Below the pieces are notes generated by a model that was given only the letters and a program-made list of their open reading frames with translations, was not told where the DNA came from and made no database searches. From positions 1-36,343 of the forward strand of contig NZ_QJHK01000031.1 of the NCBI RefSeq assembly GCF_003202435.1: a stretch of DNA of 36,343 nt, read 5' to 3'. Shown piece after piece: positions 1 to 8,956 of this stretch; within the stretch, counting starts at the first letter, position 1, and every line of letters begins with the position of its first letter. Position numbers and translations under genes: made by a program. This DNA comes from Flavobacterium cheongpyeongense (lineage in GTDB: Bacteria; Bacteroidota; Bacteroidia; Flavobacteriales; Flavobacteriaceae).

Positions 1-43
1 AAAGCAAAAAATTGCAGTCTATAGCGGGAATAAGCTCCTGATT
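1..43 (+). ncRNA. Truncated copy of a structured intergenic element (Flavo-1-like?)
   Basis: The segment ends in agcgggaataagctcctga (from position 23), which closely matches the 3' end of the complete element at 20492-20570 (agcgggatcagctcctga). The 5' part lies outside the window. It sits in non-coding DNA downstream of the terminator of the neighbouring oxidoreductase gene. The family name is recalled from known flavobacterial non-coding RNA motifs and was not tested against a model. Confidence 0.35.
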
Positions 44-98
44 ATTACAAATCCCTTGAATGATTCTTCTACTATATACTATATATACAAAAACAAAA

Positions 99-126
99 CC
101 CGACAAGTTTCAAAAAACTGTCGGGG
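99..126 (-). terminator. Rho-independent terminator of the FrnE-like gene
   Basis: The inverted repeat cccgacaagttt / aaactgtcggg forms a stem with a very short loop. On the minus strand the stem is followed by a T-rich tract (gttttgtttttg). It lies about 28 nt beyond the stop codon of the minus-strand oxidoreductase gene. Confidence 0.75.
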
Positions 127-153
127 TGATATTAGATTAAATTAGATTACTTC

Positions 154-783
154 TTATTTCCTAGCCTCATTAATTGTTTGCACAAAAGTCTCTACGGACT
201 GAGCACCGGAAACAGCATATTTCCTGTCAAAAACAAAAAAAGGAACTCCTTGCACTCCAATTTCACGCGCTTCTTCAATTTCTGATTTTACATCATTTAA
301 AAACAGTGTTTCATTTTCTAACACCTTCTGAATCTCTCTTGCTTGTAATCCACAATCCATTCCTAATGCTATCAACGTTGAAACATCATTTAAATCTTTT
401 CCATCTGTAAAGTAAGCTTTAAAGAAAATTTCTTCCATTTCATTTCCTAACTTATTTTTTTTAGCTAAATGTACAATACGGTGCGCATTTAGTGAGTTTG
501 AAATAACCGCTTTATCAAAATGATAATCTAAACCAACACTTTTTGCACGTTCTCTGACACCTTTATGCATTTCGATGGATTGCTCTACAGAAATTCTTTT
601 TCGCTCAGCTAAAAATGTATAAACATCTTTTCCTGATTGTGGCTCAATGTTAGGGTCAAGTTGGAAACTTTTCCATTCAATTTCAAATTCATCATCTGGA
701 AATTCAGCCAGTGCTGATTCTAATTGCCTTTTTCCGATATAACAAAACGGACACATAATATCCGACCAGATTTCTATTTTCAT
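154..783 (-). CDS. DsbA family oxidoreductase, FrnE-like
   Basis: This 209-aa protein is a thioredoxin-fold thiol-disulfide oxidoreductase of the FrnE/2-hydroxychromene-2-carboxylate isomerase-like branch of the DsbA superfamily. A CPFC active-site motif lies at residues 11-14, directly after the first beta strand (KIEIWSDIM). The helical insertion typical of the family follows. The cis-proline loop is visible near residue 181 (GVQGVPFFVF). There is no signal peptide, so it is probably cytoplasmic, as FrnE proteins are. Length is normal for the family and the ATG start fits. The gene stands alone between two terminators. The physiological substrate cannot be read from sequence; FrnE homologues are linked to oxidative-stress tolerance or polyketide biosynthesis in other bacteria. 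Confidence 0.9.
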   Translation of the reverse strand: MKIEIWSDIMCPFCYIGKRQLESALAEFPDDEFEIEWKSFQLDPNIEPQSGKDVYTFLAERKRISVEQSIEMHKGVRERAKSVGLDYHFDKAVISNSLNAHRIVHLAKKNKLGNEMEEIFFKAYFTDGKDLNDVSTLIALGMDCGLQAREIQKVLENETLFLNDVKSEIEEAREIGVQGVPFFVFDRKYAVSGAQSVETFVQTINEARK

Positions 784-882
784 ACTATAAATATAGATTT
801 TTTTATTTGAGGGCTCAAACTATATATAAATGTATTTCCTATACAGAGGGAATACTAAAATAAAAAATAGTCTGAAAATAAA

Positions 883-913
883 AAACCGCAAATCTTATTA
901 AGAATTGCGGTTT
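883..913 (-). terminator. Rho-independent terminator of dnaN
   Basis: A perfect 13-bp inverted repeat (aaaccgcaaatct with aga.ttgcggttt, loop tatta) is followed on the minus strand by a T-rich run (tttttatttt). It lies about 105 nt past the dnaN stop codon. The other side is less T-rich, so it mainly serves the minus strand. Confidence 0.7.
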
Positions 914-1018
914 CAAGGTATAAAAAATGGTTGGTTAATAGCGATATTTTTTTTTTACAATGATATATCTTTAATATTAAACTAAAAAATATCCCTGTAA
1001 CAAAATCATACTTTGATG

Positions 1019-2137
1019 TTAACTATTTAACATCACAGGCATTACTAACATTGTAACGGTTTCACCTTCCTCTAAACCATCTACTGGCGTTAGAATTCCG
1101 GCTCTATTAGGCAACGACATTTCTAACATAATCATATCAGACTGCAAGTTAGTGAGCATTTCTGTTAGAAAACGTGAATTGAAACCAATTTGAAGATCAT
1201 CTCCCTGATAATCACAAGTCAGTCTTTCCTCGGCTTTGTTTGAATAATCGATATCTTCAGCAGAAACATTTAATTCAGCTCCTGCAATTTTTAAACGGAT
1301 TTGGTGCGTTGTTTTATTTGAGAAAATTGCCACACGTTTAACAGAACTTAAAAACAAAGAGCGGTCAATCATTAATCTGTTTGGATTCTCTTTTGGGATT
1401 ACTGCTTCATAATTTGGATATTTCCCATCAATTAGACGGCACATCAAAATATAATTATCAAACGAGAAAGTTGCATTGGAGTCGTTATATTCAATTTTCA
1501 CTTCGGCATCAGAACTTCCAAGTATACTTTTTAAGATATTCAAAGGTTTCTTGGGCATGATAAAATCTGCAACCTGAGAAGCTTTTACATCTGTACGTGC
1601 ATATTTCACCAATTTATGTGCATCAGTAGCAACAAAAGTCAATCCTTCTGGTGAGAACTGAAAGAAAACCCCGGACATTACCGGGCGTAAGTCGTCGTTC
1701 CCTGCTGCGAAAATAGTTTTGCTTACGGCAGTTGCCAATACATCTGCAGGAACGAGTGTTATAGATGGGTCTTCAAGATTTACTGATTTTGGAAATTCTT
1801 CTCCGGCAGCATATGCCAGTGCATATTTCCCTGAATTAGAACTAATTTCAACTGTATTATTATCCTCAACTGTAAAAGTTAAAGGCTGCTCCGGAAACGT
1901 TTTTAAAATTTCAAGTAAAAGTTTTGCAGGCACAGCCACACTTCCTTTACTCTTAGAATCGATTGATAAGGTAGCTGACATTGTGGTTTCAAGATCTGAC
2001 GCCGAAACTGTCAACTCATTATCGTTTAGTTCAAATAAAAAGTTATCTAAAATAGGTAACGTATTGTTACTGTTAATAACACTACCTAAAACTTGTAATT
2101 GCTTTAATAAGTACGAACTCGATACTATAAATTTCAT
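1019..2137 (-). CDS. dnaN: DNA polymerase III subunit beta (sliding clamp)
   Basis: This 372-aa protein is the beta clamp, a ring-shaped dimer that tethers the replicative polymerase to DNA. Length and layout match the family: three tandem clamp folds starting with MKFIVSSSYLLKQLQVLGSVI, a central domain containing the ATDAHKLV segment, and the conserved hydrophobic C-terminus (LVMPVMLNS) that forms part of the protein-binding pocket. The ATG start follows an A/T-rich leader. A good Bacteroidota promoter lies 60-90 nt upstream, so dnaN is transcribed on its own even though gldF and gldG lie upstream on the same strand. No dnaA or recF is adjacent, so this is not a classical oriC cluster. Confidence 0.97.
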   Translation of the reverse strand: MKFIVSSSYLLKQLQVLGSVINSNNTLPILDNFLFELNDNELTVSASDLETTMSATLSIDSKSKGSVAVPAKLLLEILKTFPEQPLTFTVEDNNTVEISSNSGKYALAYAAGEEFPKSVNLEDPSITLVPADVLATAVSKTIFAAGNDDLRPVMSGVFFQFSPEGLTFVATDAHKLVKYARTDVKASQVADFIMPKKPLNILKSILGSSDAEVKIEYNDSNATFSFDNYILMCRLIDGKYPNYEAVIPKENPNRLMIDRSLFLSSVKRVAIFSNKTTHQIRLKIAGAELNVSAEDIDYSNKAEERLTCDYQGDDLQIGFNSRFLTEMLTNLQSDMIMLEMSLPNRAGILTPVDGLEEGETVTMLVMPVMLNS

Positions 2138-2196
2138 CTGTTTTGTTTTATTTTTTTTATGTATTTATTGGTTTTTGCCCACCGGGATACATTTTA

Positions 2197-2228
2197 CAAA
2201 TATATCGTAAACAATCTTAGTTTTCCAA
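2197..2228 (-). promoter_or_regulatory. Promoter of dnaN
   Basis: Read on the minus strand, TTG (complement of 2226-2228) is followed after 21 nt by TATATTTG (2197-2204). This is an exact match to the Bacteroidota primary sigma factor -7 element TAnnTTTG, with acceptable spacing. The transcript would begin roughly 50 nt upstream of the dnaN start codon. Confidence 0.65.
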
Positions 2229-2243
2229 TTTTTTTATTAACAT

Positions 2244-3929
2244 CTATTTGCTGTATTTTCTTTTTCGAATATAGGTAAACAGAACTCCAAAAACCAATAA
2301 AATTAGAATTGGTAGTCCGATAGTTATGAATTGTGTCTGCGTATAGTTTTCGTAAACTTTCTCTTTATCTAACAACGGTAAATCTAAATCTTTGCTTCTA
2401 ATGTTAATAAGTCCGTTATCATCTAATAAATAATTGATACAATTCATTATAAAATCTTTGTTGTCGTACAAATTTCCAGTACGCTGATCGTAGCCGAGTT
2501 CTACCGGCACCCTATTTTTGTCCAATTGATTTCGGGCTATATCCCCATCGGCTACAACAACCATTTTTGTTGATTTTCCATTTTCTAAAAATGATTTATC
2601 TTTGAAAGGTAAAATACGGTTTTCAAAAACGGAGTGAAAACTTCCTTCCAATAAAACAGAAAGCACTAAATTTCCTTTATTAAGATAGTCTTTTGGAGAA
2701 GTCTGCTCAGTAACAATTCCTAAATTAATTTCAGCAGGTGCTCCTATTTTTTTAGAATAAGGAGATGACTGTAATAAAACCGTTTTTTTTATTCCGTTTT
2801 TAAGTGTATCTATTGGGCTGGCAAAGTCAAATTTGATTCCGCCCAGGTTTTTTACAATCGAATGTTTGCTTTCTGGAGAAACAATCGGAGCAAATTTCCA
2901 AATAAAATCCTGATATTGTGTTGCGCTTCCTTGCTCGCCGGTCGCTAATTTTATTGGACTTCCTTGTTCATCTTTTACTAAATCAGGATTGATTCTGAAT
3001 CCGTATTTAAAGAACATATCATTCAGATTCAAATCTCTTGGATATGCTAAAGTTGCTCCCGCCTGATTATACAAACTATCCATATCTGCCGAAACCTGAT
3101 CGATTAACCATAAAGTTTTACCTCCATTCATGATAAATTGATCTAAAACTTGTTTTTCTTCGTCTGAAAAAGTTTCGGTTGGTTTTGCGATTATAGCTAA
3201 ATCATATTTTTTTAATGCCTTTAGAGTTCCGGCAGGATCTTTTGCAACAGAATCTAATGTAAAAGGTCCAATATAATAGCTTTCTTTAATTTGTTGTAAC
3301 ATTTTGGCAACATGAATTTCGTTCATTTCGCCATTTCCTTTTATGAAAGCAACTTTCTTTTGTTTGTCTTTGGTGATTTTATTAATAGCATCTGCTATTG
3401 AATATTCTAAATGCTGAATAGAAGCTTTAACCTTTTGCTCAGTTCTGGCTCCCATTATATTTTTTAATAAAGGGATATTTATCTCTTTATTGTTGTAAAC
3501 TGCAATTGCCCAGGGAAAAACCATTGCCTGAGATTGTTTCCCTTTATCATCAACAGTTATATTTATTGGGGTAAGTCCTTTTTGATACAATGACTTTATC
3601 AGCTCCATGCTTTCGTCTTCATTTTCCAACGGATTAACAAATTCAAAAACAATATTGGAATTATAAGCCTGAAATTCTTCCAGTAATTGTTTTGTTTCTT
3701 GCTGCAAACGTCTAAAATCGGCAGGCAAATCACCTTCCATATAAATCTTAACCGACAATGGATTTTTAATCTGTTTTACGATTTGCAAAGAAGTTTCAGA
3801 CAACGTATATCTTTTGTCTTTGGTTAAGTCAAATCGGTAAAAAAATAAAGTTCCTAATACATTCAGAACAACTAAAACAAAAATAGTTATCCATAATGTT
3901 TTGATATTTATTTGAGTAGATGCTTTCAT
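2244..3929 (-). CDS. gldG: Gliding motility ABC transporter component GldG
   Basis: This 561-aa protein is recognised as GldG, the auxiliary component of the GldA-GldF-GldG ABC transporter associated with gliding in Flavobacterium. One transmembrane helix lies near residues 11-31 and another near 533-553 (QFITIGLPILILLVFGVLF), followed by a basic tail. Between them is a large periplasmic part of the ABC-transporter auxiliary type, including the Gldg/IFT52-like core (KKVAFIKGNGE, then DLAIIAKPTETFSDEEKQVLDQF). The start codon overlaps the gldF stop region by one base, which indicates an operon with translational coupling. gldA, encoding the ATPase, is not in the window. The transported substrate is not established for the family. 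Confidence 0.93.
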   Translation of the reverse strand: MKASTQINIKTLWITIFVLVVLNVLGTLFFYRFDLTKDKRYTLSETSLQIVKQIKNPLSVKIYMEGDLPADFRRLQQETKQLLEEFQAYNSNIVFEFVNPLENEDESMELIKSLYQKGLTPINITVDDKGKQSQAMVFPWAIAVYNNKEINIPLLKNIMGARTEQKVKASIQHLEYSIADAINKITKDKQKKVAFIKGNGEMNEIHVAKMLQQIKESYYIGPFTLDSVAKDPAGTLKALKKYDLAIIAKPTETFSDEEKQVLDQFIMNGGKTLWLIDQVSADMDSLYNQAGATLAYPRDLNLNDMFFKYGFRINPDLVKDEQGSPIKLATGEQGSATQYQDFIWKFAPIVSPESKHSIVKNLGGIKFDFASPIDTLKNGIKKTVLLQSSPYSKKIGAPAEINLGIVTEQTSPKDYLNKGNLVLSVLLEGSFHSVFENRILPFKDKSFLENGKSTKMVVVADGDIARNQLDKNRVPVELGYDQRTGNLYDNKDFIMNCINYLLDDNGLINIRSKDLDLPLLDKEKVYENYTQTQFITIGLPILILLVFGVLFTYIRKRKYSK

Positions 3930-4654
3930 TAGGCTTTAAAAGATTTTAATTGATAAACTGTAAATGACAAAAACAGAACTGTAATACTTAAGAAGTAAAT
4001 TACATCACGGGTGTCAATTACTCCCCTACTCATACTTTTAAAATGATCCTGCATACCCAAAGCTGGTATAAAACTAGAAAAACCCGGAATCAGAGATGCT
4101 AAACCTTCAAATCCAAAATAAAAGAAAAAACATAAAAAAACAGAAATGATAAAAGCTACAATTTGATTTTCGGAAAGTGTCGAAGTGAAAATTCCGATAG
4201 CTGAATAAGAAGCAATCAGAAATAGCAACCCAAAATAAGAACCAATCGTGCTTCCCATATCGATATTACCTTCTGGAAAACCTAAATTAGAAATTACTTT
4301 TACGTAGATAAATGTTGGTATAATTGCCAGAATGATCAAAAATAACGAGCCTAAAAACTTACCGTTTACAATTTCCCAAATTGACAATGGTTTAGTTAAA
4401 AGCAGTTCCAGTGTGCCTTGTTTTCTTTCATCAGAGAAACTTCTCATGGTAACGGCCGGGATTAGAAAAATCAGAATCCATGGAGCTAATGTAAAAAACG
4501 GAGTTAAGTCGGCATAGCCGGTATTCATAATATTATAATCCCCTTCAAAAACCCACAAAAACAGTCCGTTGCTGATTAAGAAAATAGCAATGACCAAATA
4601 GCCAATTGGAGAGCCAAAAAAGGATTTTATTTCCCGTAAAATGATTGATTTCAT
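3929..4654 (-). CDS. gldF: Gliding motility ABC transporter permease GldF
   Basis: This is the integral-membrane permease of the GldAFG transporter, with about six hydrophobic helices and the ABC-2 permease pattern (SPIGYLVIAIFLI near the N-terminus, FSDERKQGTLELLLTKPLS in the first cytoplasmic loop). The longest frame starts at a GTG at 4663. The ATG at 4654 gives a start MKSIILREIKSFFGSP that fits GldF better, and a protein of 241 aa, so that start is chosen. It is first in the gldF-gldG operon and overlaps gldG by one base. A repeat-like AT-rich leader precedes it. Confidence 0.92.
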   Translation of the reverse strand: MKSIILREIKSFFGSPIGYLVIAIFLISNGLFLWVFEGDYNIMNTGYADLTPFFTLAPWILIFLIPAVTMRSFSDERKQGTLELLLTKPLSIWEIVNGKFLGSLFLIILAIIPTFIYVKVISNLGFPEGNIDMGSTIGSYFGLLFLIASYSAIGIFTSTLSENQIVAFIISVFLCFFFYFGFEGLASLIPGFSSFIPALGMQDHFKSMSRGVIDTRDVIYFLSITVLFLSFTVYQLKSFKA

Positions 4655-4666
4655 GTAAAACACTTA

Positions 4667-4700
4667 TTCGTTTAATTGTTGATTTGTTTATCTGATTAAC
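4667..4700. repeat. Dispersed GTTTAATTGTT-type low-complexity repeat
   Basis: The stretch cgtttaattgttgatttg, followed by tttatctgattaac, resembles the longer block at 31847-31977. Both lie immediately upstream of a minus-strand start codon (gldF here, valS there). The similarity was found by eye and covers about 20-30 nt. Confidence 0.35.
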
Positions 4701-4706
4701 AGCGCG

Positions 4707-4714
4707 CAAAAATA
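4707..4714 (-). promoter_or_regulatory. Candidate -7 element for gldFG
   Basis: On the minus strand this reads TATTTTTG, an exact match to TAnnTTTG, about 55 nt before the gldF ATG. No TTG is seen at the usual spacing upstream, so support is limited to the -7 box. Confidence 0.35.
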
Positions 4715-4796
4715 CCAAAATAGATTGTTCATTTCAGTAAAATTTTAATAATTCCAATTTGAAAGATTACATTAATAGAATTTATGATTTTAAACC

Positions 4797-5627
4797 TTAA
4801 TTTAGAAATTGCACTGTAATCACATCCCGATAGTTTAGTCCCAGTAAGCTGTTTGCAGAACCTACTTTTGACGGATTGCTTCTAAAGATAGCGATTTCAA
4901 GAAAACCAGCTTCATTAAAAATAGCCAGTTTTTCGCCTTCATATGTTTTTATCGGATATTTGTCTGAGGTCGCGATAGCAGAATAATTAGGCAGAATCGT
5001 TTTAATATTTTTTGGTTTCATAACGATTTCATAAGAACGTCCTCTTGCGACCTCCGTAAATTGTCTTTTAGAAATATTAGTGACAACATTCCCAAAATGG
5101 TCGATGTAAATCACATATCCTTTTATTGAATTCCCATCGTTTGCTACAACAGGCTGCAATTCGGTTATTTGTTTGATTTCCTGAATTTCTTTTCCGATAA
5201 CATTCAACAAACCTCCTTTTGCAATATGACATGCGACTTGTATGAAAATATCCAAATCACTTGATTCAACCGGAAAACGGTCGTGAACATTGATGGCTAC
5301 AATTTTTTGTGGAATAATCTTCTGCGTAAGCATGCTTAAAATTCCGTTGTCGGCACAAATAAAGTAATGCCCATTCCATTCCATTGCAATATGCTGGTTT
5401 TCCTTATTGCGTTCAATATCTACGCCTATTAAGTGTACCGTTCCTTTTGGAAAACTTAAATAAGACGCTCCGATAACATAACTTGCTTCGGCAGTGTTGA
5501 ATGGATCAATATCATGAGAGATATCAATAATTTGTACTTCCGGATATTCAGAAATTATTTTCCCCTTAAGCGAACCAACAAAGTGGTCTTTCAAGCCGTA
5601 ATCGGTAGTAAGGGTAATTATTGACAT
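4797..5627 (-). CDS. SAM hydroxide adenosyltransferase (DUF62 family)
   Basis: This 276-aa protein belongs to the S-adenosyl-L-methionine hydroxide adenosyltransferase family (formerly DUF62, related to fluorinase and chlorinase). These enzymes hydrolyse SAM to adenosine and methionine using water activated by a conserved Asp/Arg/His set. The N-terminal signature TTDYGLKDHFVG (residues 7-18) and the motif DISHDIDPFNTAEASYVIG are clear, followed by ICADNGILS and, in the C-terminal beta-barrel, YVIYIDHFGNVVTNIS. Length is typical and there is no signal peptide. It is divergent from phoH. The cellular role of these enzymes is unsettled; a house-cleaning role for SAM is a common suggestion. Confidence 0.92.
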   Translation of the reverse strand: MSIITLTTDYGLKDHFVGSLKGKIISEYPEVQIIDISHDIDPFNTAEASYVIGASYLSFPKGTVHLIGVDIERNKENQHIAMEWNGHYFICADNGILSMLTQKIIPQKIVAINVHDRFPVESSDLDIFIQVACHIAKGGLLNVIGKEIQEIKQITELQPVVANDGNSIKGYVIYIDHFGNVVTNISKRQFTEVARGRSYEIVMKPKNIKTILPNYSAIATSDKYPIKTYEGEKLAIFNEAGFLEIAIFRSNPSKVGSANSLLGLNYRDVITVQFLN

Positions 5628-5644
5628 ATTTTTGTTTATAACTA

Positions 5645-5694
5645 TTGATAGTATTTCAATCTAATTTTCATTAAATTTGAGAAATGCAAAGCTA
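5645..5694. promoter_or_regulatory. Divergent -7 elements between SAM hydrolase and phoH
   Basis: The divergent spacer carries TAAATTTG on the plus strand (5672-5679, TTG at 5645-5647, 24-nt spacing), pointing at phoH. It also carries TAGCTTTG on the minus strand (5687-5694), pointing at the SAM hydrolase gene. Both match TAnnTTTG exactly, but the -33 partners are poorly spaced or absent, so these are candidates only. Confidence 0.35.
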
Positions 5695-5807
5695 ATAATA
5701 GTAAAAACAAATTGAAAGAAAGAAAAGACAATTTGCCTTAAAGATATAAACATACCCGACAACAATAGGTTTACAAACAAATTTATTTTAATTTAAATTC
5801 ACCTCAT

Positions 5808-6755
5808 TTGAACGAAAGAATTATAGAGTTAATAGACATCGCTCCAAAAGATTTTTGGGGAGCTCAGGACAGCCATTTAGAAATACTTAAAAAGTACTAC
5901 CCAAAGCTTAAAATCGTAGCACGAGGAACCACTTTGAAAGCATTTGGCGAAAAAGAAGTCTTAGATGAATTCGAAAAAAGATTTCAAAGACTTATGCTTC
6001 ATTTTACCCGATATAACAATATTGACGATAATGTAATTGAACGTGTAATCATGAGTGATAAGGATGAAAAAAAATCATTAGATCACGACAAAATACTGGT
6101 TCATGGAGTTGGTGGTAAAATTATAAAAGCTATGACGCCTAATCAACAATTACTTGTTGATACTATCAAAAAAAATGATATGGTATTTGCTATTGGCCCT
6201 GCAGGAACCGGAAAAACCTATACGGGTGTTGCAATGGCCGTAAAAATGCTGAAAGATAAGGAAGTAAAAAGAATCATCCTGACACGTCCGGCGGTAGAAG
6301 CAGGCGAAAATCTCGGTTTTTTACCCGGAGATATGAAAGAGAAACTCGATCCTTACATGCAACCTCTTTATGATGCTTTGAGGGATATGCTACCAAACGA
6401 AAAGCTCGAAGATTATATTTTAAAAGGAATTATTCAGATTGCTCCACTAGCTTTTATGCGTGGACGTACACTTGATAATGCTTTTGTTATTCTTGATGAA
6501 GCGCAAAATACCACACACTCGCAAATGAAAATGTTTTTGACCCGTATGGGAAAAAATGCAAAATTCATGATTACAGGCGATCCGGGTCAAGTAGATTTGC
6601 CCAGAAGAACTATTTCCGGTCTAAAAGAAGCAATTCTGGTGCTCAAGGATATTGAAGGAATTGGAATTATTTATCTGGATGATAAGGATATTGTACGTCA
6701 CAGACTGGTTAAAAAAGTTATTGATGCTTATAAACAGATTGAAAATCACGATTAA
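5808..6755 (+). CDS. phoH: PhoH family ATPase
   Basis: This 315-aa protein is a PhoH-type P-loop ATPase, a cytoplasmic family often linked to RNA metabolism. An N-terminal KH-like region (about residues 30-80, KLKIVARGTTLKAFG) precedes the ATPase core. The Walker A motif GPAGTGKT is at residues 130-137 and Walker B FVILDEAQ at 226-233; ITGDPGQVDLP (255-265) is the family's sensor-like motif. The predicted start is TTG at 5808. No in-frame ATG occurs until residue 63, inside the conserved region, so TTG is the only start that gives a full-length protein. A strong terminator follows about 60 nt after the stop. Confidence 0.94.
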   Translation: MNERIIELIDIAPKDFWGAQDSHLEILKKYYPKLKIVARGTTLKAFGEKEVLDEFEKRFQRLMLHFTRYNNIDDNVIERVIMSDKDEKKSLDHDKILVHGVGGKIIKAMTPNQQLLVDTIKKNDMVFAIGPAGTGKTYTGVAMAVKMLKDKEVKRIILTRPAVEAGENLGFLPGDMKEKLDPYMQPLYDALRDMLPNEKLEDYILKGIIQIAPLAFMRGRTLDNAFVILDEAQNTTHSQMKMFLTRMGKNAKFMITGDPGQVDLPRRTISGLKEAILVLKDIEGIGIIYLDDKDIVRHRLVKKVIDAYKQIENHD

Positions 6756-6813
6756 AATTTGCTTTTTAGTGAAATGTTAAATGAAAATTGTGAATTGTGT
6801 TTTGACATTTATT

Positions 6814-6866
6814 AATATTCGTTTTGTACTTTCTACAAAAATAAGTACAAAACGAATATTTTTTGA
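6814..6866 (+). terminator. Terminator of phoH with a perfect 18-bp stem
   Basis: The left arm aatattcgttttgtactt (6814-6831) and right arm 6843-6860 are exactly complementary over 18 bp, with an 11-nt loop. The right arm runs straight into a T6 tract on the plus strand. The stem is longer than most terminators in this window. The minus-strand side lacks a good T tract. Confidence 0.8.
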
Positions 6867-7000
6867 AGGAGTTTCTAATTCTATTTAATGTAGCCTTTTT
6901 TCTTACTTAAAATAGCCGAAAATCCATTGCAATTTAATAATTCTAATGACTTAGTTAAACATCATCAATTGTTTATGACCTTAGATGATTAGAACCATTT

Positions 7001-8944
7001 TTAAGGCACTAAAAACTTTATTGTTTTTGTAGCTTCTTTCGACTCTACTTTACCAATATAGATGCCTCTGTTTTTTGGAGATTCTATACTTGAGTCACTA
7101 CTAATAATTGATGACTTAAGTACTTCTCTTCCTGTAAGATCATAAATTGTAATTTTGCTGTTTAAAGAGGCATTTTTTATCTTAATAAAACCATCTTCTA
7201 CTATCCATTTTAATTTGTTTTCCGAAAACTGATCCACAGATAAGTTGGAAGCAGGCATTGCTATCCCATGAATCTTAACATCTGCAAGACATATTGTTTT
7301 CCCTGTAGATGCTGAACTATACCAAGGATATACACGAAGTTTTAAGGTTTTTCCATAAGGAATTTTAAGAACAGGTATTTTTGAAACAGCATACATCGTA
7401 TTAGAGGTCATACTTGTAAATTCTCCCGCTACTGATGTAGTAGCAAAATCATCGGTAGAATAAGAAATACGGCATCTCATTCCGCTACCACCAGCACCGC
7501 CAACATACATGCTTATCAGATCAATATTTAATTCTGTTCCCTGAGCTGCAGAAATTCCAAACTGAATATAACGCGTTGAGACTTCATCAATCTCTCCTGC
7601 AGGCCAGGCACCGCCATCAATCAGGTTTCTTTGTGTTTTTCTTGTGGTATAAGCATTACTATCCACAGGCCATGTAGTCGTAGCGTTTGGTACGGCATAT
7701 GACTGAACGTTCATACCTGAATGAGTTTGATCAACAACAGTAGCCGGCCCTTGCAACACTGGGGTATTATTTGTAATTAATGGCCATAAAAGATTCACTT
7801 CTGTCCCTCCGGTCAATGTAATAAAATTAGCTATCAGAGGAATTATTTTTGTCACGGTTCCGTTAGTTACGGTAAGTGTTCCAGATTGAGTTCCTCCCAC
7901 AGATTGAGTTACTGAAATATAAAATTTAGTGAATGTAAGATTACCGCCTGTATAATTCATATCGATAGAAGAACCAAAAGTATCGGTCTTATTGGCGGCA
8001 ATTAAGAAACCATCGCTTACAGAAAGGTTAAAGGTTCCAGCCGCAGGAACAAGATCAAAACCAGTTATTGTTACTTCTTTTGTAAGTGTCTGACCTGTAT
8101 AGGCATCTCCAAAATCACATGCAGTAGGATTAATCAGAACATCTGTTGATGTATTGATATAAGAAGCTAAAATGTCTTGTTTTACCATTTCCTGCGCACA
8201 CAAACGGGCAGTCAATGTTCCTAATAATGCCGTAGGGTGCGTAGAATCTGCCGATACATAAAGTTGTGCTGTGCTGGCAGCATCACCATAAGATTCTACT
8301 AAGGTTTTTGTTAGGGATGTTAAATCTATAATTTTTACTCCTTTTTCAATTGCAACTTCTTGCATAGCAAAAGCATAATCATAGGTGTGGTCTGTAGTAG
8401 GAAGGCTAAAACTTTCTCCCAAATCATGAAGACCACTGCGCTTGATGCTAGCACCATTAAAATATTTACGAACCAAAGATGTGGCCAAAATTGGGGTAGC
8501 ATTCAAGGCGCGGGTTTCGTCAATATATTTTCTAAGATATTCTTTATAAGTTGTTTGTGGATTTGTGCCTCTATAATCTGTGCCGTTTATTGGGTTTGCT
8601 GCATCTGTACCACCATCAAGACCGCCGTTTTTTTCGTCATTATGAGCAAATTGAATTAGTACATAATCACCTGCTTTTATTTGTTGTTTTACGGTTGTCC
8701 AATAAGGCGCTTCCATATAAAAACTTTTGCTGCTGGCACCATTTTTTCCTCGATTATTAACCGTAACTCCTGAATTAAAAAACTGTTGAAACATCATCCC
8801 CCACCCTCTTATATCTGATGTATTGGGGTCATAAGTAGCCATGGTAGAGTCACCAATGGTATGTATTGTAATTTGTGCTTTGGCAGAAATGATACTGCAA
8901 AAAACAAAAGCGATTATAAATAATTTTGAAAGTATAGATTTCAT
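7001..8944 (-). CDS. Secreted SGNH acetylesterase (rhamnogalacturonan acetylesterase-like, CE12) with T9SS tail
   Basis: This 647-aa exported esterase has a signal peptide at about residues 1-23 (cut after AKA). The SGNH/GDSL hydrolase domain spans about 25-255: nucleophile motif GDST with Ser33, the HND block at 101-103, and DSTHP with catalytic Asp233 and His236. The arrangement fits rhamnogalacturonan acetylesterase-like enzymes (family CE12), which remove acetyl groups from pectin. Two beta-rich regions follow (about 265-375 and 380-560), which may bind carbohydrate. A type A T9SS sorting domain (about 575-647, KITIYDLTGREVLKS ... GIYIGKVES) directs it to the cell surface or medium. It lies 12 nt after the pectinesterase gene, so the two are an operon. 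Substrate is inferred from the neighbour. Confidence 0.86.
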   Translation of the reverse strand: MKSILSKLFIIAFVFCSIISAKAQITIHTIGDSTMATYDPNTSDIRGWGMMFQQFFNSGVTVNNRGKNGASSKSFYMEAPYWTTVKQQIKAGDYVLIQFAHNDEKNGGLDGGTDAANPINGTDYRGTNPQTTYKEYLRKYIDETRALNATPILATSLVRKYFNGASIKRSGLHDLGESFSLPTTDHTYDYAFAMQEVAIEKGVKIIDLTSLTKTLVESYGDAASTAQLYVSADSTHPTALLGTLTARLCAQEMVKQDILASYINTSTDVLINPTACDFGDAYTGQTLTKEVTITGFDLVPAAGTFNLSVSDGFLIAANKTDTFGSSIDMNYTGGNLTFTKFYISVTQSVGGTQSGTLTVTNGTVTKIIPLIANFITLTGGTEVNLLWPLITNNTPVLQGPATVVDQTHSGMNVQSYAVPNATTTWPVDSNAYTTRKTQRNLIDGGAWPAGEIDEVSTRYIQFGISAAQGTELNIDLISMYVGGAGGSGMRCRISYSTDDFATTSVAGEFTSMTSNTMYAVSKIPVLKIPYGKTLKLRVYPWYSSASTGKTICLADVKIHGIAMPASNLSVDQFSENKLKWIVEDGFIKIKNASLNSKITIYDLTGREVLKSSIISSDSSIESPKNRGIYIGKVESKEATKTIKFLVP

Positions 8945-8956
8945 TTTCTATTAATT

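Noticed and set aside
1019..2137. oriC near dnaN
   Set aside because: No dnaA gene and no cluster of DnaA boxes around it.
1719..2210. 163-aa plus-strand frame over dnaN
   Set aside because: It is antisense to a confidently identified dnaN and has no domain; it is a shadow frame.
8360..8760. Two overlapping plus-strand frames of 99 and 69 aa
   Set aside because: Both are antisense to the SGNH esterase and show atypical, Cys/His-rich composition.
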